Assembly: GCA_018894105.1 (NCBI GenBank)
Contig: CM032121.1
Coordinates: 26,628,230-26,692,229 of the forward strand
DNA from: Jacaranda mimosifolia
Lineage: Eukaryota > Streptophyta > Magnoliopsida > Lamiales > Bignoniaceae
Length of the DNA stretch: 64,000 bases
Reading direction: 5' to 3'
Shown one piece after another: positions 45,339 to 57,692 of the stretch (position 1 is the stretch's first letter; every line of letters begins with the position of its first letter). Made by a program: the position numbers and the translations under genes. The notes beneath the pieces are model-generated. The model was not told the origin of the DNA. It did no database searches and saw only the letters and a list, made by a program, of their open reading frames with translations.

Positions 45339-46543
45339 GTGGGTCCATGTCCAATGAATGGTAGAACCTATTAGGTCACACATAAAAGCCAATTAGCTTC
45401 CTATTTTATGGAGAAAAGATTTTCTAAGTGTTAGAAAATATCTCCTAGTGTATCGATTTTAAGGTGCCAATTTTGAAGGTCAATTTTGGCTTGATTAATT
45501 TAAGTGTTAAATTAATAAATTAATTTAAAGAGTTAAGTTAGACCAATAATTAAGGAGTTTATTATTTGGTGCCAATATTACCATCAATTGGTCAAGCTAA
45601 CTTAAAGAGTTAAGTTAATAAAATTCAAGCTTAAGAGTTGAGCTTCTTTGACTTAAGAGTTAAGTCTAATTAAATTAAAGTGTTTAATTTAATTAATGGG
45701 AAGAACACTTTTTTAGAGGGAAAACTCAAATGAAATGTTCATTTGAATTAGCATTTTAATTAACTTGAAGTTAGATTTCAAATATAATTAAAATGCAAGT
45801 GAAATTAAAATTAGATTTGAATTTGCATTTGCCACCTTGGCAAAATACAAGTTGGCCACCCCTTTTTCTCATGGGAGGTGTGATGCCACCTTGGAATCAA
45901 ACCTTTCAGCTTCTATATATAGATATATAGAGAGAGGACTGGTCATTATATCAAAAGGTGTGAAGAATTAGATTCTCTACCATTCCCTCCAAAATTCTTG
46001 CAAGCATTGCATTCATTTGTTGAAAGCTTTGCTTTCTTCTTTCTTCCCTTCAAAAAATTGGCCTCCACCATAGCTTATCTCTGGCCTTATTCCAACTTAT
46101 ATGCTAGATATTTTGGAAGATCTATTTGGTTTGTGGATCATATCAATAGAGGCAAACAAGTGAGTTTGCTACGGTTTGGAGATCCACTTGCACAGAGTCC
46201 AATTTGGCAATTTTCTCCAGGGAGATCCAAAATGATTTTCGGTCTAAATTTTTTATTGAAAGTTTCTCAAGGTTTTTAGAAGCTCCAGTAATTTTTTTTG
46301 TGATTTTTGGAGGTAATTTGATGGAGGTAAAAATCGCTCCACTCCTGCCGCGCATTTTTTGGCAATTTCTAGATTGGTGAAAGGTTCACCACATTCTCCT
46401 TGGATTTTGCAATTTCAAGGTAACACTCTATCAAAATCTAAATCTTAGGCATGATTTGATCCTAGTTAGATTGTAAGCACTAGTTTATTAAGCTTTTGAC
46501 ATTTTTATAATTGGATCCTAATACCTTACTAACTTTCACCATG

Positions 46544-46716
46544 CATTTGTGCCAACTTGCTAAATCTTCTTTTAGCTTAAATTTGCATGTGCATTTCATT
46601 TCACTAAATATAATGCCAACTTGCATAATTCAAATGGACTCTTTCATTTGATTTTCCTCCAAAACTTAAATTCTTGATTTAATTAAATTAACTCTTTGAT
46701 TTAATTAATTTAACTT
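46544..46716 (-). repeat. 5' LTR of element C, segment 2
   Basis: Continues the alignment with 14145-14320 of the 3' LTR between the solo LTR and element B. It ends with AACTT (46712-46716), the left target duplication of B. Confidence 0.85.
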
Positions 46717-48533
46717 TGTGAGTGATTATAAACCTAAGAGAGAGGGTGAATTAGGACTAAGGAATTTTAATGCAGTGGAAGTTTATCAGTCAAAATACTT
46801 TTTGGCCTTTCAAAATAGTTTAAGTCTTTTGCAGAAAACTGTTTTAATTACTGATTGGAATTTGTAAGTCTCAATTAAACTACCATTCAGATCAGTTATA
46901 AATAAAGCAGTAAAACAGAAGTAAAATGATACTAGTATTTGTAGAGGTTCGGCAAGCATACTCCTCTACCTAAGTTTCACTCAGGATTTTGAACATGTCA
47001 AATTAATTAATATGTAAGAATGATTTTAAAAGTAATAACAGTGATTTAATAGTAAGAAAAGTAAAAAGGTTAGAAACACCTTGGTAGGGTAAAAGACTAG
47101 ATCTTTCCAAAGAGCTAAATCGGAATACCTGGCAGGATAAGGTAGATTCCAGAGCACTATAAAACCAGTTGCTTTGTGAATAGTCCCATGGAAATTTTTG
47201 CTAGATTCACTTGCACAACTTCTATGGACTGATGCACGAGTTGCTGCCACTTCGTGTGGCAAGATCTAGACTCTCCTTCCAAACTGGAATGAAGAACATT
47301 GCAAAAGTTTCCAGACAGTATCGCCCTACTGATTTCTTCACCTAGAGGTCATTAGAGCAACCAAGCGCTGATTTATTCTCTTCTTGAGGTCTCTCGAGAG
47401 CAAGTATGACTCTCATCCCACTTCAATACTAGATCAATCAAGATACAAACTGCCTTGTCCTTGTCTCCCCAAGGTTTGTCGAATGCAAGGTCCACTTGAC
47501 CTTTTTCACCACAAGGTCCCTAAAAAACATACGTACAATAAGGAATTAGCAATAGTTAAGCACAAAACATATATGAGAGTATCACACAACTCCTCTAGAC
47601 ACTTAACAAACTTCTTTCACGACTAAGTGATTCACACTTAGAATGCTACATATTTTCCAATATGTGGACGTACTACCACAACTACAAGCTCTAGTTTGGC
47701 AAGTGATCTTAGATACAAATAAGGAAACAACCCATAAGGCAAGAAGCTGTTAGAATCATGGTTAAAACATAATTGTGGACTCAACTAATGATACAACAAA
47801 ATTGGTCTTCTTTCCTATTTAACCAAGATATGAATTTTAAGCTAGAATCTGTAAGTGATCATATTAAATAAGGAAAATCAATTCCCGCACATTCTGACAG
47901 ATTCCAACGAGAAATAAGGAAAGAATAGTTTAAAATAATTATGGCATCTAAATCAGATAAATATAGTCAGTAAGCTAGAGATACAAGATTTAGAGCCAAG
48001 AAGGATAAACTTTCCTAGTATGAAAGATATGAGAATCAATCTAGATGATCTCCATGAAAAAGCTAAGTCAGAATCCAATCATTTATGGAAAGCAGGTTCC
48101 AGGCGAGATTTATAAATTCTCTACAAATTATTTGAAGATAATTTAATATGTCCATGCAGAAAAATGTTGTTTCCTTAAATTATTAAAAGGTTATCAATTT
48201 GGAAGAAGATAATAGAAAAAGGAAAGAAGCTATTAGTCAATCATTCCATATATTACATTCATTAAATATAGCCATGATGAGCACATATTTAAATTCAAGA
48301 TCAGTTGCATGATTTTCCTTCTATAAATAAAAGATATGATGTGTTAAATCAAATATAAATATATGCTGTCAAAATCAATTAAGGAAAGATAAGTTCCAGA
48401 CAGCATAATGTAATTTCCAAACAACATAAGGCAAGTTCCAGTAGATTGCTAGGAATAATTCACATCAATCATGCAACAAATATTCTCATAATCAAAACTC
48501 TAAAACTCATGCAAAATCATCAAATGATTAACA
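46717..48533 (-). repeat. 3' LTR of element B (1817 bp)
   Basis: On the + strand TGTGAGTGATTATAAACC ... AAATGATTAACA. Aligns with 53842-55627 with many small differences, so the element is fairly old. Confidence 0.92.
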
Positions 48534-48550
48534 ATATCCCCATTTTTTAT
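48534..48550 (-). other. Polypurine tract of element B
   Basis: On the minus strand ATAAAAAATGGGGATAT directly precedes the TGTTAATC start of the 3' LTR. Confidence 0.8.
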
Positions 48551-48906
48551 GATGACAACAAAGTTTGATGCATGAAAGTAGAAAGATAACACCTGATCTC
48601 CCCCTGTTTACATGCATCAGTAGATGTTCATGATCCCTCTGTCTCGATGCATGCTTTTTATCCAAAAACCAAGATATCACAGAACCAGAATAGAGAAGCA
48701 GAAACTACTAGTCGAAGGTACTAATTGAGAGAAATCATACTCATATTTAGTTAGGCATGTAGATCAAATGATTAAACATGTGGATCAAAGAATCAAGTCA
48801 AATTTAGAATGTTTAGAATGCGTATGAAATACACATTCAACAAATGATACTTTTTCTCCCCCTTCATCAACAAAAAGGGTCAAACTTATGCAGCATTCTA
48901 GAGAGG
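48551..48906. other. Untranslated stretch between pol and 3' LTR of B
   Basis: About 350 bp without coding homology. Nothing else recognised. Confidence 0.5.
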
Positions 48907-51700
48907 TCAAACATTCTTGAGAGGTAAGAGCAACATCCACTTTTGAAGACTAATTTCTTGTTTAAATTGAAATTCTAGATACAATTCCCAATCTACCCTA
49001 ATTTCGATGAACTTGATTTCTTCTAGTCCTTTTGTGAAAATATCCGCAAGTTGTTCCTTAGTTGGAACAAATTCAATAGAAATATCACTTTTATGTATAT
49101 GATCACGCAAGAAATGATGTTTAATTTCAATGTGCTTAGTGCATGAGTGTAATACTAGATTTTTGAAAATACTTATAGCACTGGTACTATAACAGAAAAT
49201 AGGCACACAAGATACATTTATACCAAAGTCATGCAAAATACGCTTTATCCATAATAGCTGGGTGCAGGAATTTCCCAAGGCCATGTATTCAGCCTCGGTT
49301 GTAGATAATGCAACTATGCTTTGCTTTTTACCACGTCACTAAACCAAATAATTTTCCAGTAGTTAACACTCACCACTGGTACTTTTTCTATCTATCTTAC
49401 AACCTGCATAATCCCCTCCGGAATAGCTTAAGAAATTAAAAGATTTAGAATGTGGATACCATAAGCCATTGTTAGATGTTCCCTTAAGATATTTCAATAT
49501 TCTTTTAACAGTAGTTAGATGGGATTCCTTTGGATTAGATTGGAATCTAGCACATAAGCATGTTGAGAACATAATATCTAGATGACTCATAGTTAAATAA
49601 AGTAAACTACCAATCATACCTCTGTAGACTTTCTCGTCTACACTCTTACCATCCTCATTAGGTTCCAGTCTAGTACTTGCACTTGTGAGAGTGGTTGCAG
49701 GATTGCATTCATTCACTCTGAACTTCTTTAGAAGCTTCATTGTATACTTTTCTTAAAAGATGAATGTCTCTTTTTGAGTTTGCTTTACTTGAAGTCCTAA
49801 GAAGAAGTAAAACTTTCCCATTAAGCTCATCTCAAATTCCTGTTTCATTTTTTCAGCAAACTCTTAACAAAGTAGATTATTACTAGCACCAAAATAATGT
49901 CAGCGACATAAATTTGAATAATAAGAGAACCATTTTCTTGATGTTTAGTGAACAATGTAGTTTCTAAGATTCTAATAGAAAAATCATTGTTTATGATAAA
50001 GTTGCTCAATCAATCATACCAAGCCTTAGAGACTTATTTTAGTTCATATAAAGCCTTTGTTAGCTTAAAAATATGATCAGAAAAGTTTTGATTTTCAAAA
50101 TCAGGGGGTTGCTCAACATAAACTTCTTCTTTTATGAATCCGTTTAGAAAAGTACTTTTTATGTCCATTTGATAGAGCACAAACCTTTTATGGCATACAA
50201 AGGCAAGAAGCATTTTAATTGATTCTAACCTTGTAACTAAAGTAAACATTTCATCGTAGTCAATGCCCTTTTGCTGACTGTATCCTTTGGCTACAAGTTT
50301 GGCTTTATTCCTTTTAACTTTACCAGTTTCATCTAGCTTATTTCTAAACACCCACTTGGTACCAACGATCAGTTGGTCTAATGAACATTCTACCAGCTTC
50401 TAGACTTCATTTTTCTCAAATTGAGCCAATTCTTCCTTCATTGATTCAATCCAGTATTGATCTTTTAGTGCTTCTTTGACATTTTTAGGTTCAATTATTG
50501 AAATGCTAACACAATTTGATTCATCTGGTGGAACTCGTCTGGCTTTGGATCTGGTAGTTATTCCAGCTTGAGGATCTCTAATGATTCTGTCGTAGGGTAA
50601 CTAGAAACATGTTTAAACTTTCTAATTCGTTGTTTAGCCCTTTCATTGAGTCACTGGAAACCATTTCAACAATGGGATTTGCTTCCTCAAATGATTCCAA
50701 TTCCTCTTGATTTGATGTTGATGACTTAGGGTCAGGAATCTTGACTGGTTCTTCAAATCTTGCCACTTCTTTGCTTAAGGTTTCCTTGGCATAAAATGGG
50801 CTAGTTTCAACAAACATAACATGCGTGGATTCTTGAACCATTATCTTCCTCTTATTAAATACACGATAAGCTTTACTATACATTGAGTAACTAACAAAGA
50901 TAGCTTCATCAACTTTGGAATCAAACTTTATCAAATAATCTCTATCACTTAGAATGTAACATTCGCAACTAAATACACAGAAATAAGAAATATTTGAAAC
51001 TTTATTGTGCCACAATTCATATAAGGTTTTTCTCAAAAGTGGTCTTAAGAAAACATGATTTGACACATAACAAGCCCTATTCATGGCCTCACCCTAAAAG
51101 GATTTTGGAAGATCATATTCATTAATCATGGTTCTAGCAACTTCTTGCAAAATTCAAATTTTACTTTCAACTACCCCATTTTGTTGGGGAGTCTTAGGAG
51201 CAGAAAAATCATGAATGTAACTATGTTCTTCACAAAATAAAGTAAAGTTATTTCATCAAATTCAGTTCCATGGTCACTTCGAATTTTCTTAATGAAATAA
51301 GCTTTTTCATTTTGAAGTGTTTTAATGAATGGAATGAAGGCTTTTAAAGCATTATTTTTATGAGGAAGGAATAGAACCCACATAAAATGAGTATAATCAC
51401 CTACTATGACAAACACATATTTTTTACCTCCAAGGGAAGTGGTTTCATAGGCCCGATAGGTCAATATATAGAAGTTCTAGTGGTCTGGAAGTTGTGACCT
51501 CATTCTTTGGTTTGAAAGATGTTTAGATTTGCTTTCCCTTTTGGCATGCATCACATATCCTCTCATTGGAGAAATTCAACTTTGGTACCTCTTTGACAAG
51601 ATCTTTCTTTGTGAGATGAGATATAAGTTCTATGTTCATGTGACCCAATCTCCTATGTCATTTCCAGCATTCTTCATCTAAAATAGCTAAATGCACTACA
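48907..51700 (-). pseudogene. Element B pol remnant: integrase, RT, RNase H
   Basis: Minus strand. The integrase zinc region (about 51670-51530) has WHRRLGHMN-like and CDACQKGKQ-like stretches. The integrase core (51464-51171) keeps RSDHGTEF. The post-integrase region (51084-50578) shows TLYELWHNK and an acidic linker. RT (50351-50034) shows DIKSTFLNGFIKEEVYVEQP. The catalytic box at 49910-49899 reads YVAD instead of YVDD. Late RT and RNase H (49740-48907) include PKESHLTTVKRILKYLKGT and SYSGGDYAGCKIDRKSTSG. The C-D-N Asp is Tyr at 49189-49191. Segments lie in at least two frames with in-frame stops, so B cannot encode working enzymes. Confidence 0.9.
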
Positions 51701-53782
51701 TTTTAATAGGTTAAATCATCAAGGGTTACACAATAAACATTTTTATTCTTGGTAGCAGTAAAAACTAGTTTAACATTTTGCTTAATAACAGAGTGAATAG
51801 GATGGAATTTAACATCGTAACCTTCATCATATAGTTGACTAATACTAAGAAAGTTATGCTTAAGGCCCTCAACACGCCAACATTATCAATAGTAGTACTA
51901 GTCTGCATACCAATGGTATATTTAACTATTATCTATCCTTTCGTGTTGTTTGCATAAAGAACATTTCCTGCAAGATAATTGTTAAGTTTAAGGAACATGG
52001 ATGCATTCCCTATCATATACCTGGAACATCTGCTATCCAAGTACCACTTTTATTTATGAGAATGCTCCTTGGCATGAATCTGCAAAACATCAGTTTGTTT
52101 TAAGTCCCTAAACTATGCTGGGTCCTTCATGGTCAGTAGCAGATAATTTTCTTACCCAAACAAACTTGGTACCAATGAGTTTTTCAATTGGACATTTATA
52201 ATTATGACCAGGTCTACCTCAAGTAAAGCAGGTTTTTTGAACTGGTTCCAAATTCTTGCTGGAAGTAGTTGAAACCAATTTGATATTTTTTTATTCATGT
52301 GGTTTCTAAATTTTTGACACTTTTTAGCATTATTTCTTGATGGAACATGTATATGTGTATATTTGACACAAGCGGAACATTCACCTAGATCATCCCTAGC
52401 ATGAAAATATTCTTCAACAACCATTTTTCCTTTGATTTCACAGCTTATATTCTCAATTTATTTCTTTAAAAAATTATTCTCTTTAATGAGGCAATCATTC
52501 ATTTTCTTTTTGCATCCAATATCAAGGGTGTCTCTATTTTTAGCCATTTGTATATCAAACTTCTATTTATGAGCCCTATCTAGTTCTTCCTACAAATTAG
52601 CCACTATATCTTGCAAAGCTTTATTTTTATCGATAAGCATTTTGACATGTATTTCATAAAAGCTTAAGTAGCTTTTGCACATCCTCATCAATGTCAATTT
52701 CATCACTGGAATCATGATTAGAATATGAACATGTACTTACTTGATTTACCATGAAACAATTCTCTTTATTATCAAATTGTTCACCAATGGATTTGTCCAA
52801 TGCGGTTGCCATCGCCTTAGCTTTAGTTTGTTTTACATATTTCCTCAATCGAGGACAATTTGGTTTTCTGTGTCTGATTTCATTACATTCATAGCAGTGA
52901 TGTGGCTTGGTAGTTGGAGTTTTCAGACTAGTTCTTTATGGTTTTGATCTATTGTTTCAAAATTTCCTTTTAAGGTTCATCAATTGCTTTAATCTCTAAG
53001 AAATTAGAATGATTTCATCCTCAACCTGGTCCTCATCAAGATCTTCTTAAAATTTTGAATTGGAATCATGACCGGTATTAAAAGCAATATTCTTTTTAGC
53101 TTTTGTTTTTGAACCTTCATCTTCATTTTCCAATGTCATCTCATGGGATGTGAGAGATCCAATTAGTTCACCCATAGTCATTCTTCTAAGATCGTGAGCT
53201 TTCTGAATAGCAGTAACGTGTTTGGCATCCATTCCTTGGAAAGTGATCTAATAATCTTCCAGACTTGCTTATCTTCGTTCATAGTTCTACTGAGTGGAAC
53301 ATAGGATTTATAATTTCCATAAAACGAGCATCTATCTAACTTATGGTGTCATCAAGTTTCATATGAAACATCTCATACTTATGAATGAGAATAGCAATCC
53401 TCTCTTGTCGAACCAGACTAATACCTTCGTGGGTGACTTGTAACATTTCCCATACTTGCTTTGCTATAGTGCATGCACTAACTCGGTTGTACTCTTCTTT
53501 GGTGAGAGCGCATGGCAAAATATTTTTGGCCCTCACATTCATTGAGATAGCCTTTTTATCACTATTGGTAAATTCTCGTCACTCCTTAGGAACCATCTGT
53601 TTGTCAATCAATTTCATTGGGACCGTTGGCTCTTAACTGGCCACGTTCCATAAATCAAAATATAGGGAAATTTTATATTCTTGCAATCGATTTTTCCACG
53701 TAGTATAGTTGGAACTGTCAAACAGTAGAGGCTGGTTGTGCGACTATCCTTCTACAATGACATTAAGAGTGTTAGTGGCCAT
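51700..53782 (-). pseudogene. Element B gag and protease remnant
   Basis: ATG at 53782 on the minus strand (MATNTLNVIVEG then a stop) begins a copia-type Gag with SSNYTTWKNRLQ-type sequence and KQVWEMLQVTHEG (53542-53336). The zinc knuckle at 52896-52855, CYECNEIRHRKPNC, is intact. A Lys-rich, then acidic stretch follows (52848-52654). The protease motif near 52037-52018 reads LDSRCSRYM where D-S-G-C is usual, so the catalytic Gly is Arg. Frameshifts and stops break it into at least five pieces. The start lies only about 45 nt from the PBS. Confidence 0.88.
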
Positions 53783-53827
53783 AGGATCTTTTACTCTGGT
53801 AGTTACACCACAGTATAGAAAAATAAT

Positions 53828-53840
53828 GCTCCGATGCCAA
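53828..53840 (-). other. Primer-binding site of element B
   Basis: On the minus strand TTGGCATCGGAGC next to the 5' LTR; its core TGGCATCGGAGC matches the initiator-Met site TGGTATCAGAGC at 10 of 12 positions. Confidence 0.8.
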
Positions 53841-53841
53841 T

Positions 53842-55627
53842 TATGAGTGATTATAAGCCTAAGAGAGGGATGAATTAGGCCTAAGAATTTTAATGCAGCA
53901 GAAGTTTATCACTCAAAGTACTTTTTGGCCTTTCAAAAGTAGTTTAAGTTTTTGCATAAAATCGTTCTAATTACTGACTTGAAGTTATAAATACTAGTTA
54001 AATTACTAGTCAAACCAGTGATAAATAAAGCAGTAAAACATAAGTCAAATGACATTGGTATTTATAGAGGTTCACAAGACTACTCCTCTACCTAAGTTTT
54101 CATTTACGATTTTGAACCTATTAAATTAATTAATATATAAGGATGCTTTTACAAGTAATAACAATCATTTAACATTAATAAAAGTAAATGGATTATAAAC
54201 ACCATAGCCGGGAGAAAAATCAACTCTTTGCAAAGAGCTAAACAAAAATCTCAAACGGGATAAGACAGATTTTAGAGCAATGTGAAACCAGTTGCTTTGT
54301 GAACAGGCTCGGGGGAACTTCTGCTAGACTCACCTGCACTACCTTTATGGATTGATGCACGAGTTGCCGCAAGTTCGTGTGGCAAGCTCTAGATTCTTCT
54401 TCCAGACTGAAACTAAGAACATTGCAGATCGCCCTACTGGTTTCTTCACCTAGAGGTCCTTAGAGCAACCAAGCGTTGATTTGTTCTCTTCAGAGGGTCC
54501 CTCGAGAGCATGTATGACTCCCGTCCGTCTTCACTACTAGGTCATTTGAGACACAAATTGCCTTGCCCGTATCTCCTCAAGGTCCATCAAAGGCAAGCTC
54601 CACTTGACTTTCTTCACCACAAGGTCCCTCAAAAACATACGTAGAGCAAAGAATTAGCAATACTCAAGCACAAAACGTGTATGAGAGTATCACAAAACTC
54701 CTCAAGATACTTAACAAAGTTCTTTCCCGACTAAGTGATTCACACTTAGAATGCTGCATATTTCCAATATATAGATGTACTACCAATAGCTACAAGTTTA
54801 GTTTGGCAAGTGATCATTATATACAAATAAAGAAACAACCTATAAGGTAAGAAGTCGTTAGAATCATGGTTAAAACAAAATTGCTGACTCAACTAATGAT
54901 GCTTTCCTTTTTAATGAAGATATGAATTTTAAGCTAGAATCCTTAAGTGATCATATTAAATAAAGAAAGTGAATTCCTATACATCCTGACAGATTCCAAC
55001 AGATAAATAAGGGAATAATAGTTTAAGATAATTATGACATCTAAATCAAATAAATATATTCAGTAAGCTAGAGATGCAAGATTTAGAGCTAAGAAGGATA
55101 GACTTTCCTATTATGAAAGATATAAAAATGAATCTAGATGATCTCCATGAAAAAGACAAGTCAGAGTCCGGTTATTTTTGGAAAGCAGAATCCAAACGAG
55201 ATTTATAAATTCTCTACAAATTATTTGAAGATAATTTAATATGCCCATGCAAAAAAATGCTCTTTCTTTAAATCATTAAAATGTTATCAATTTGGAAGAA
55301 GATAATAGAAAAAGGAAATAAGTCATTAGTCAATCATTCCATATACTACATTCATTGAATCTAGCCATGATGAGCACATATTTAAATTCAAGATCAATTG
55401 CATGATTTTCCTTCCATAAATAAAAGATATGATTTGCTAAATCAAATATAAAGAGATGCTGTCAAAATCAATATAAGGAAAGATAAGTTCCAGACAACAC
55501 AATATAATTTTTGTACAACATAACGTAAGTTCCAGTAGATTTTTGGGAATAACTCACATTAATCATGCAACAAATATTGTCATAATCAAAACTCTAAAAC
55601 TCATGCAAAATCATCAAAAGGTTAACA
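53842..55627 (-). repeat. 5' LTR of element B (1786 bp)
   Basis: Aligns with 46717-48533. On the + strand the terminal TG next to the PBS has become TA (53842-53843). The outer end GGTTAACA is followed by the AACTT duplication. Confidence 0.92.
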
Positions 55628-55632
55628 AACTT

Positions 55633-56920
55633 AACTTCTTAAGTTAATTAACTTAACTCCTTAAGTTAACTTGACTAATTAATTATCATATGGCACTAAT
55701 AAAATCAACACCTTAATTTAATTAGTTTAATTTGACTCCTTAAATTGTTTTGATTAATTTCACATTTAAATTAATCAAGCCAAAAGGACCAATAAATAAT
55801 TAGTCAATTTCTTTCTCTCCTTTACCAAAAATGCCTAGCATATGATTTTCTAAATCTTTAGAAAATTTCTGCTATCAAATAAGTGTTTCCTTAGGCTTTT
55901 CTGTGTGACCCATTAGGCTCATCTCATCTATTCATTGGACATAGGCTCACGATGCATTGTGATATTTTGAATATTAAGATATTCGTATTAGTTTAAACTC
56001 TTTTAATTAATCTCTATTAATTAAAGAGCACCCAACCTCCATAGTCGATATCTAGTAGCAAGGTCATGGAGCCCAACTAATTGGATGAATGAATTATATC
56101 TTGATGAACTATTATAGCTTACGCCTACCCTGCAAATACGGTCCTTCGATCTCCTATCTCTTGATAGAGGCCTAGGCAAGATATTTGTTGGCTCCATAAT
56201 AGTCTCGATAACTATATCTCTACATCCAATATTTGATTCCCCTTTATGACCTCAACTTTGGAAGACACCTCTTCCAAATTGTCATACTACCTTGCACAAG
56301 AATTTCTTGGAATCGATCATTATAGAATACATAGGAGATGTACTCGTTCTTCACAACAATGAAGAAAAGGACCACATCTTGGATCTCACAAACCTCCATG
56401 TTTAAGTAATTCATGTCCAATCTAAACCCCGGATGACCCGCTACGTGTTGGGAAAAAGTCAAAGCATAAGGACCTGAACACAAGGTTACTATGGAACCTT
56501 AAGTCAAAGGAATAATTATATGAACTTGCCACTACCGATGTGCCAGTACAACTATCTAGTAGATTTTCCTGATGGGCCTTCAGTGAACTTGTTCTCTAAC
56601 AAGCACCCATTAACATACATCCATGTCTAACATACATTGCCCATGAAATGGGGAAATATCTAATCCCTTGGAGTATGCATCATTAGTGCAACTCTAACTT
56701 AGATGCCCCTTCTCATATGATTCGATGACTTGGAATATTAAAAATCATGACCTTAGAGACTTGTATGATTTAAGGGCTTCAACCAAATTCAAGTGAAGTA
56801 TAAAAAACATAAGATGAAGACGGCCATTTTATATAAGATATCATTCAATAAAGATTGTCTCACAATTGGAGTAGTATATATATGCTAATTCTAATTGGCT
56901 GTGGGGCACTCTTCCAACCA
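55633..56920 (-). repeat. 5' LTR of element C, segment 3 (5' end of the LTR)
   Basis: Aligns with 14320-15686 of the 3' LTR, including the region AGGTGT...CTCGTTCTTCACAAC and the terminal GGCACTCTTCCAACCA, the reverse complement of a TGTTGGAATAGTGCC start with changes. The three segments add up to about 2.12 kb. Confidence 0.88.
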
Positions 56921-57045
56921 TTTCCTTTACAAAGCATATATGTGACTAATATTTCCTCAGGTTTCCTAAAGAATGCTAAGAACTAGCACTAAGTTAATTT
57001 CATAGTTGGTTTTACAATCATTGGAAAATTTGAATACATCTTTCG
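56921..57045. other. Short spacer between elements C and F
   Basis: 125 bp with no recognised feature. It may be the only original target DNA left between the two elements. Confidence 0.5.
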
Positions 57046-57692
57046 TGAAAGAAGGTGTAAGCCAAGGATTCAATTAGAATAATTAAAAACTAATATCAAA
57101 CTTTATTATACCTTTTCAAGGATCTAATTCATGCTACTAAACTAGATTTAGGTTAGAAAATTACGTAGATAGCAAAAATCCAACCAAAGAGATGAAGAGA
57201 TGCTTGAATGATTCAATGCAATCTCCTCATGGCGCAGCAGATTGTGGATAACATTTGTCCAATCAAACGAACTTTGAATTGGATAAAATTTGAACTGGAA
57301 ATCACAAACACCTTGATTAAGTTACAGTAAAAACTTCAGCTCTATCAGAAATCCAAAATACTCTCCAAAAATGCCTCCAAGTTACCGCTTGAATAGAGGA
57401 TCTCCAAAAGGCTAGCAATCCAATTGTTTTGATTCTAATGACAAGATCCACATACCAATGGACAATCCAAATATGTTCTATGTTAGTTGGACAACAAGGA
57501 AGATATTGAGGTATGAAGAGGCCAAATTTTGGAGGTAGGAGATGAACAAAAAATGTAAAGCTTCAACACATGAGGCAACACATGCAAAATTGGAAGGAAT
57601 GAGAGAATCTAACTCTTAGATCTAGAATGCTTGTGTATATGACATGCTTGGTTGTGCCACCCTATATATCCATATATAGAAGGAAGGAAGGT
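57046..57692 (-). mobile_element. LTR F (minus strand), partial; rest beyond the window
   Basis: On the + strand it starts TGAAAGAAGGTGTAAGCC, the reverse complement of the family LTR end, and continues back to the TATA region (CCTATATATCCATATATAG). No PBS lies next to it, so it is a solo LTR or a 3' LTR. It is cut at 57692 by element E; the rest should resume at 63999. The donor-like site is kept as TAC|GTAATTTT at 57164. Confidence 0.8.

Larger units (their letters stand above)
33962..46538 (+). mobile_element. Solo LTR in the 5' LTR of C, itself split by element G
   Basis: LTR segments are 33962-35003 and 45344-46538, about 2.24 kb together. It starts TGTTGGAATAATGCC and ends CCTTACTAACTTTCA. 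Perfect duplication CCATG is at 33957-33961 and 46539-46543, so it is a true solo LTR. It was later hit by full-length element G. It keeps TTTCAAG|GTAA at 46421, 118 bp from its end. Confidence 0.93.
46717..55627 (-). mobile_element. Copia element B (8.9 kb), unrelated family, degenerate
   Basis: Minus-strand copia with LTRs at 46717-48533 (3') and 53842-55627 (5'), PBS, gag-pol and polypurine tract. Perfect target duplication AACTT at 46712-46716 and 55628-55632. It differs from the C/G/E family in LTR sequence, in its very short leader (about 45 nt from PBS to gag) and in its RNase H end, which has the HSCTKHIEIKHHFLRDH motif seen in SIRE-type copia. I suggest SIRE-like; no room for an env-like ORF remains. 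Confidence 0.92.
13500..56920 (-). mobile_element. Copia element C, full structure split by five later insertions
   Basis: Read from the right on the minus strand the order is complete: 5' LTR, PBS, leader, gag, protease, integrase, RT, RNase H, polypurine tract, 3' LTR. This is the copia domain order. Four insertions sit directly inside it: CACTA 17766-27431, solo LTR 28859-31067, solo LTR 33962-46538 and copia B 46717-55627. Copia G sits within the third. Removing them leaves about 9.7 kb. The bases next to the two outer ends differ (AATTA at 13495-13499, TTTCC at 56921-56925), so no target duplication is recognisable. Confidence 0.85.

Noticed and set aside
50578..51084. 168-aa open frame as a separate host gene
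   Set aside because: It is the post-integrase linker of element B pol, on the same strand and between integrase and RT.
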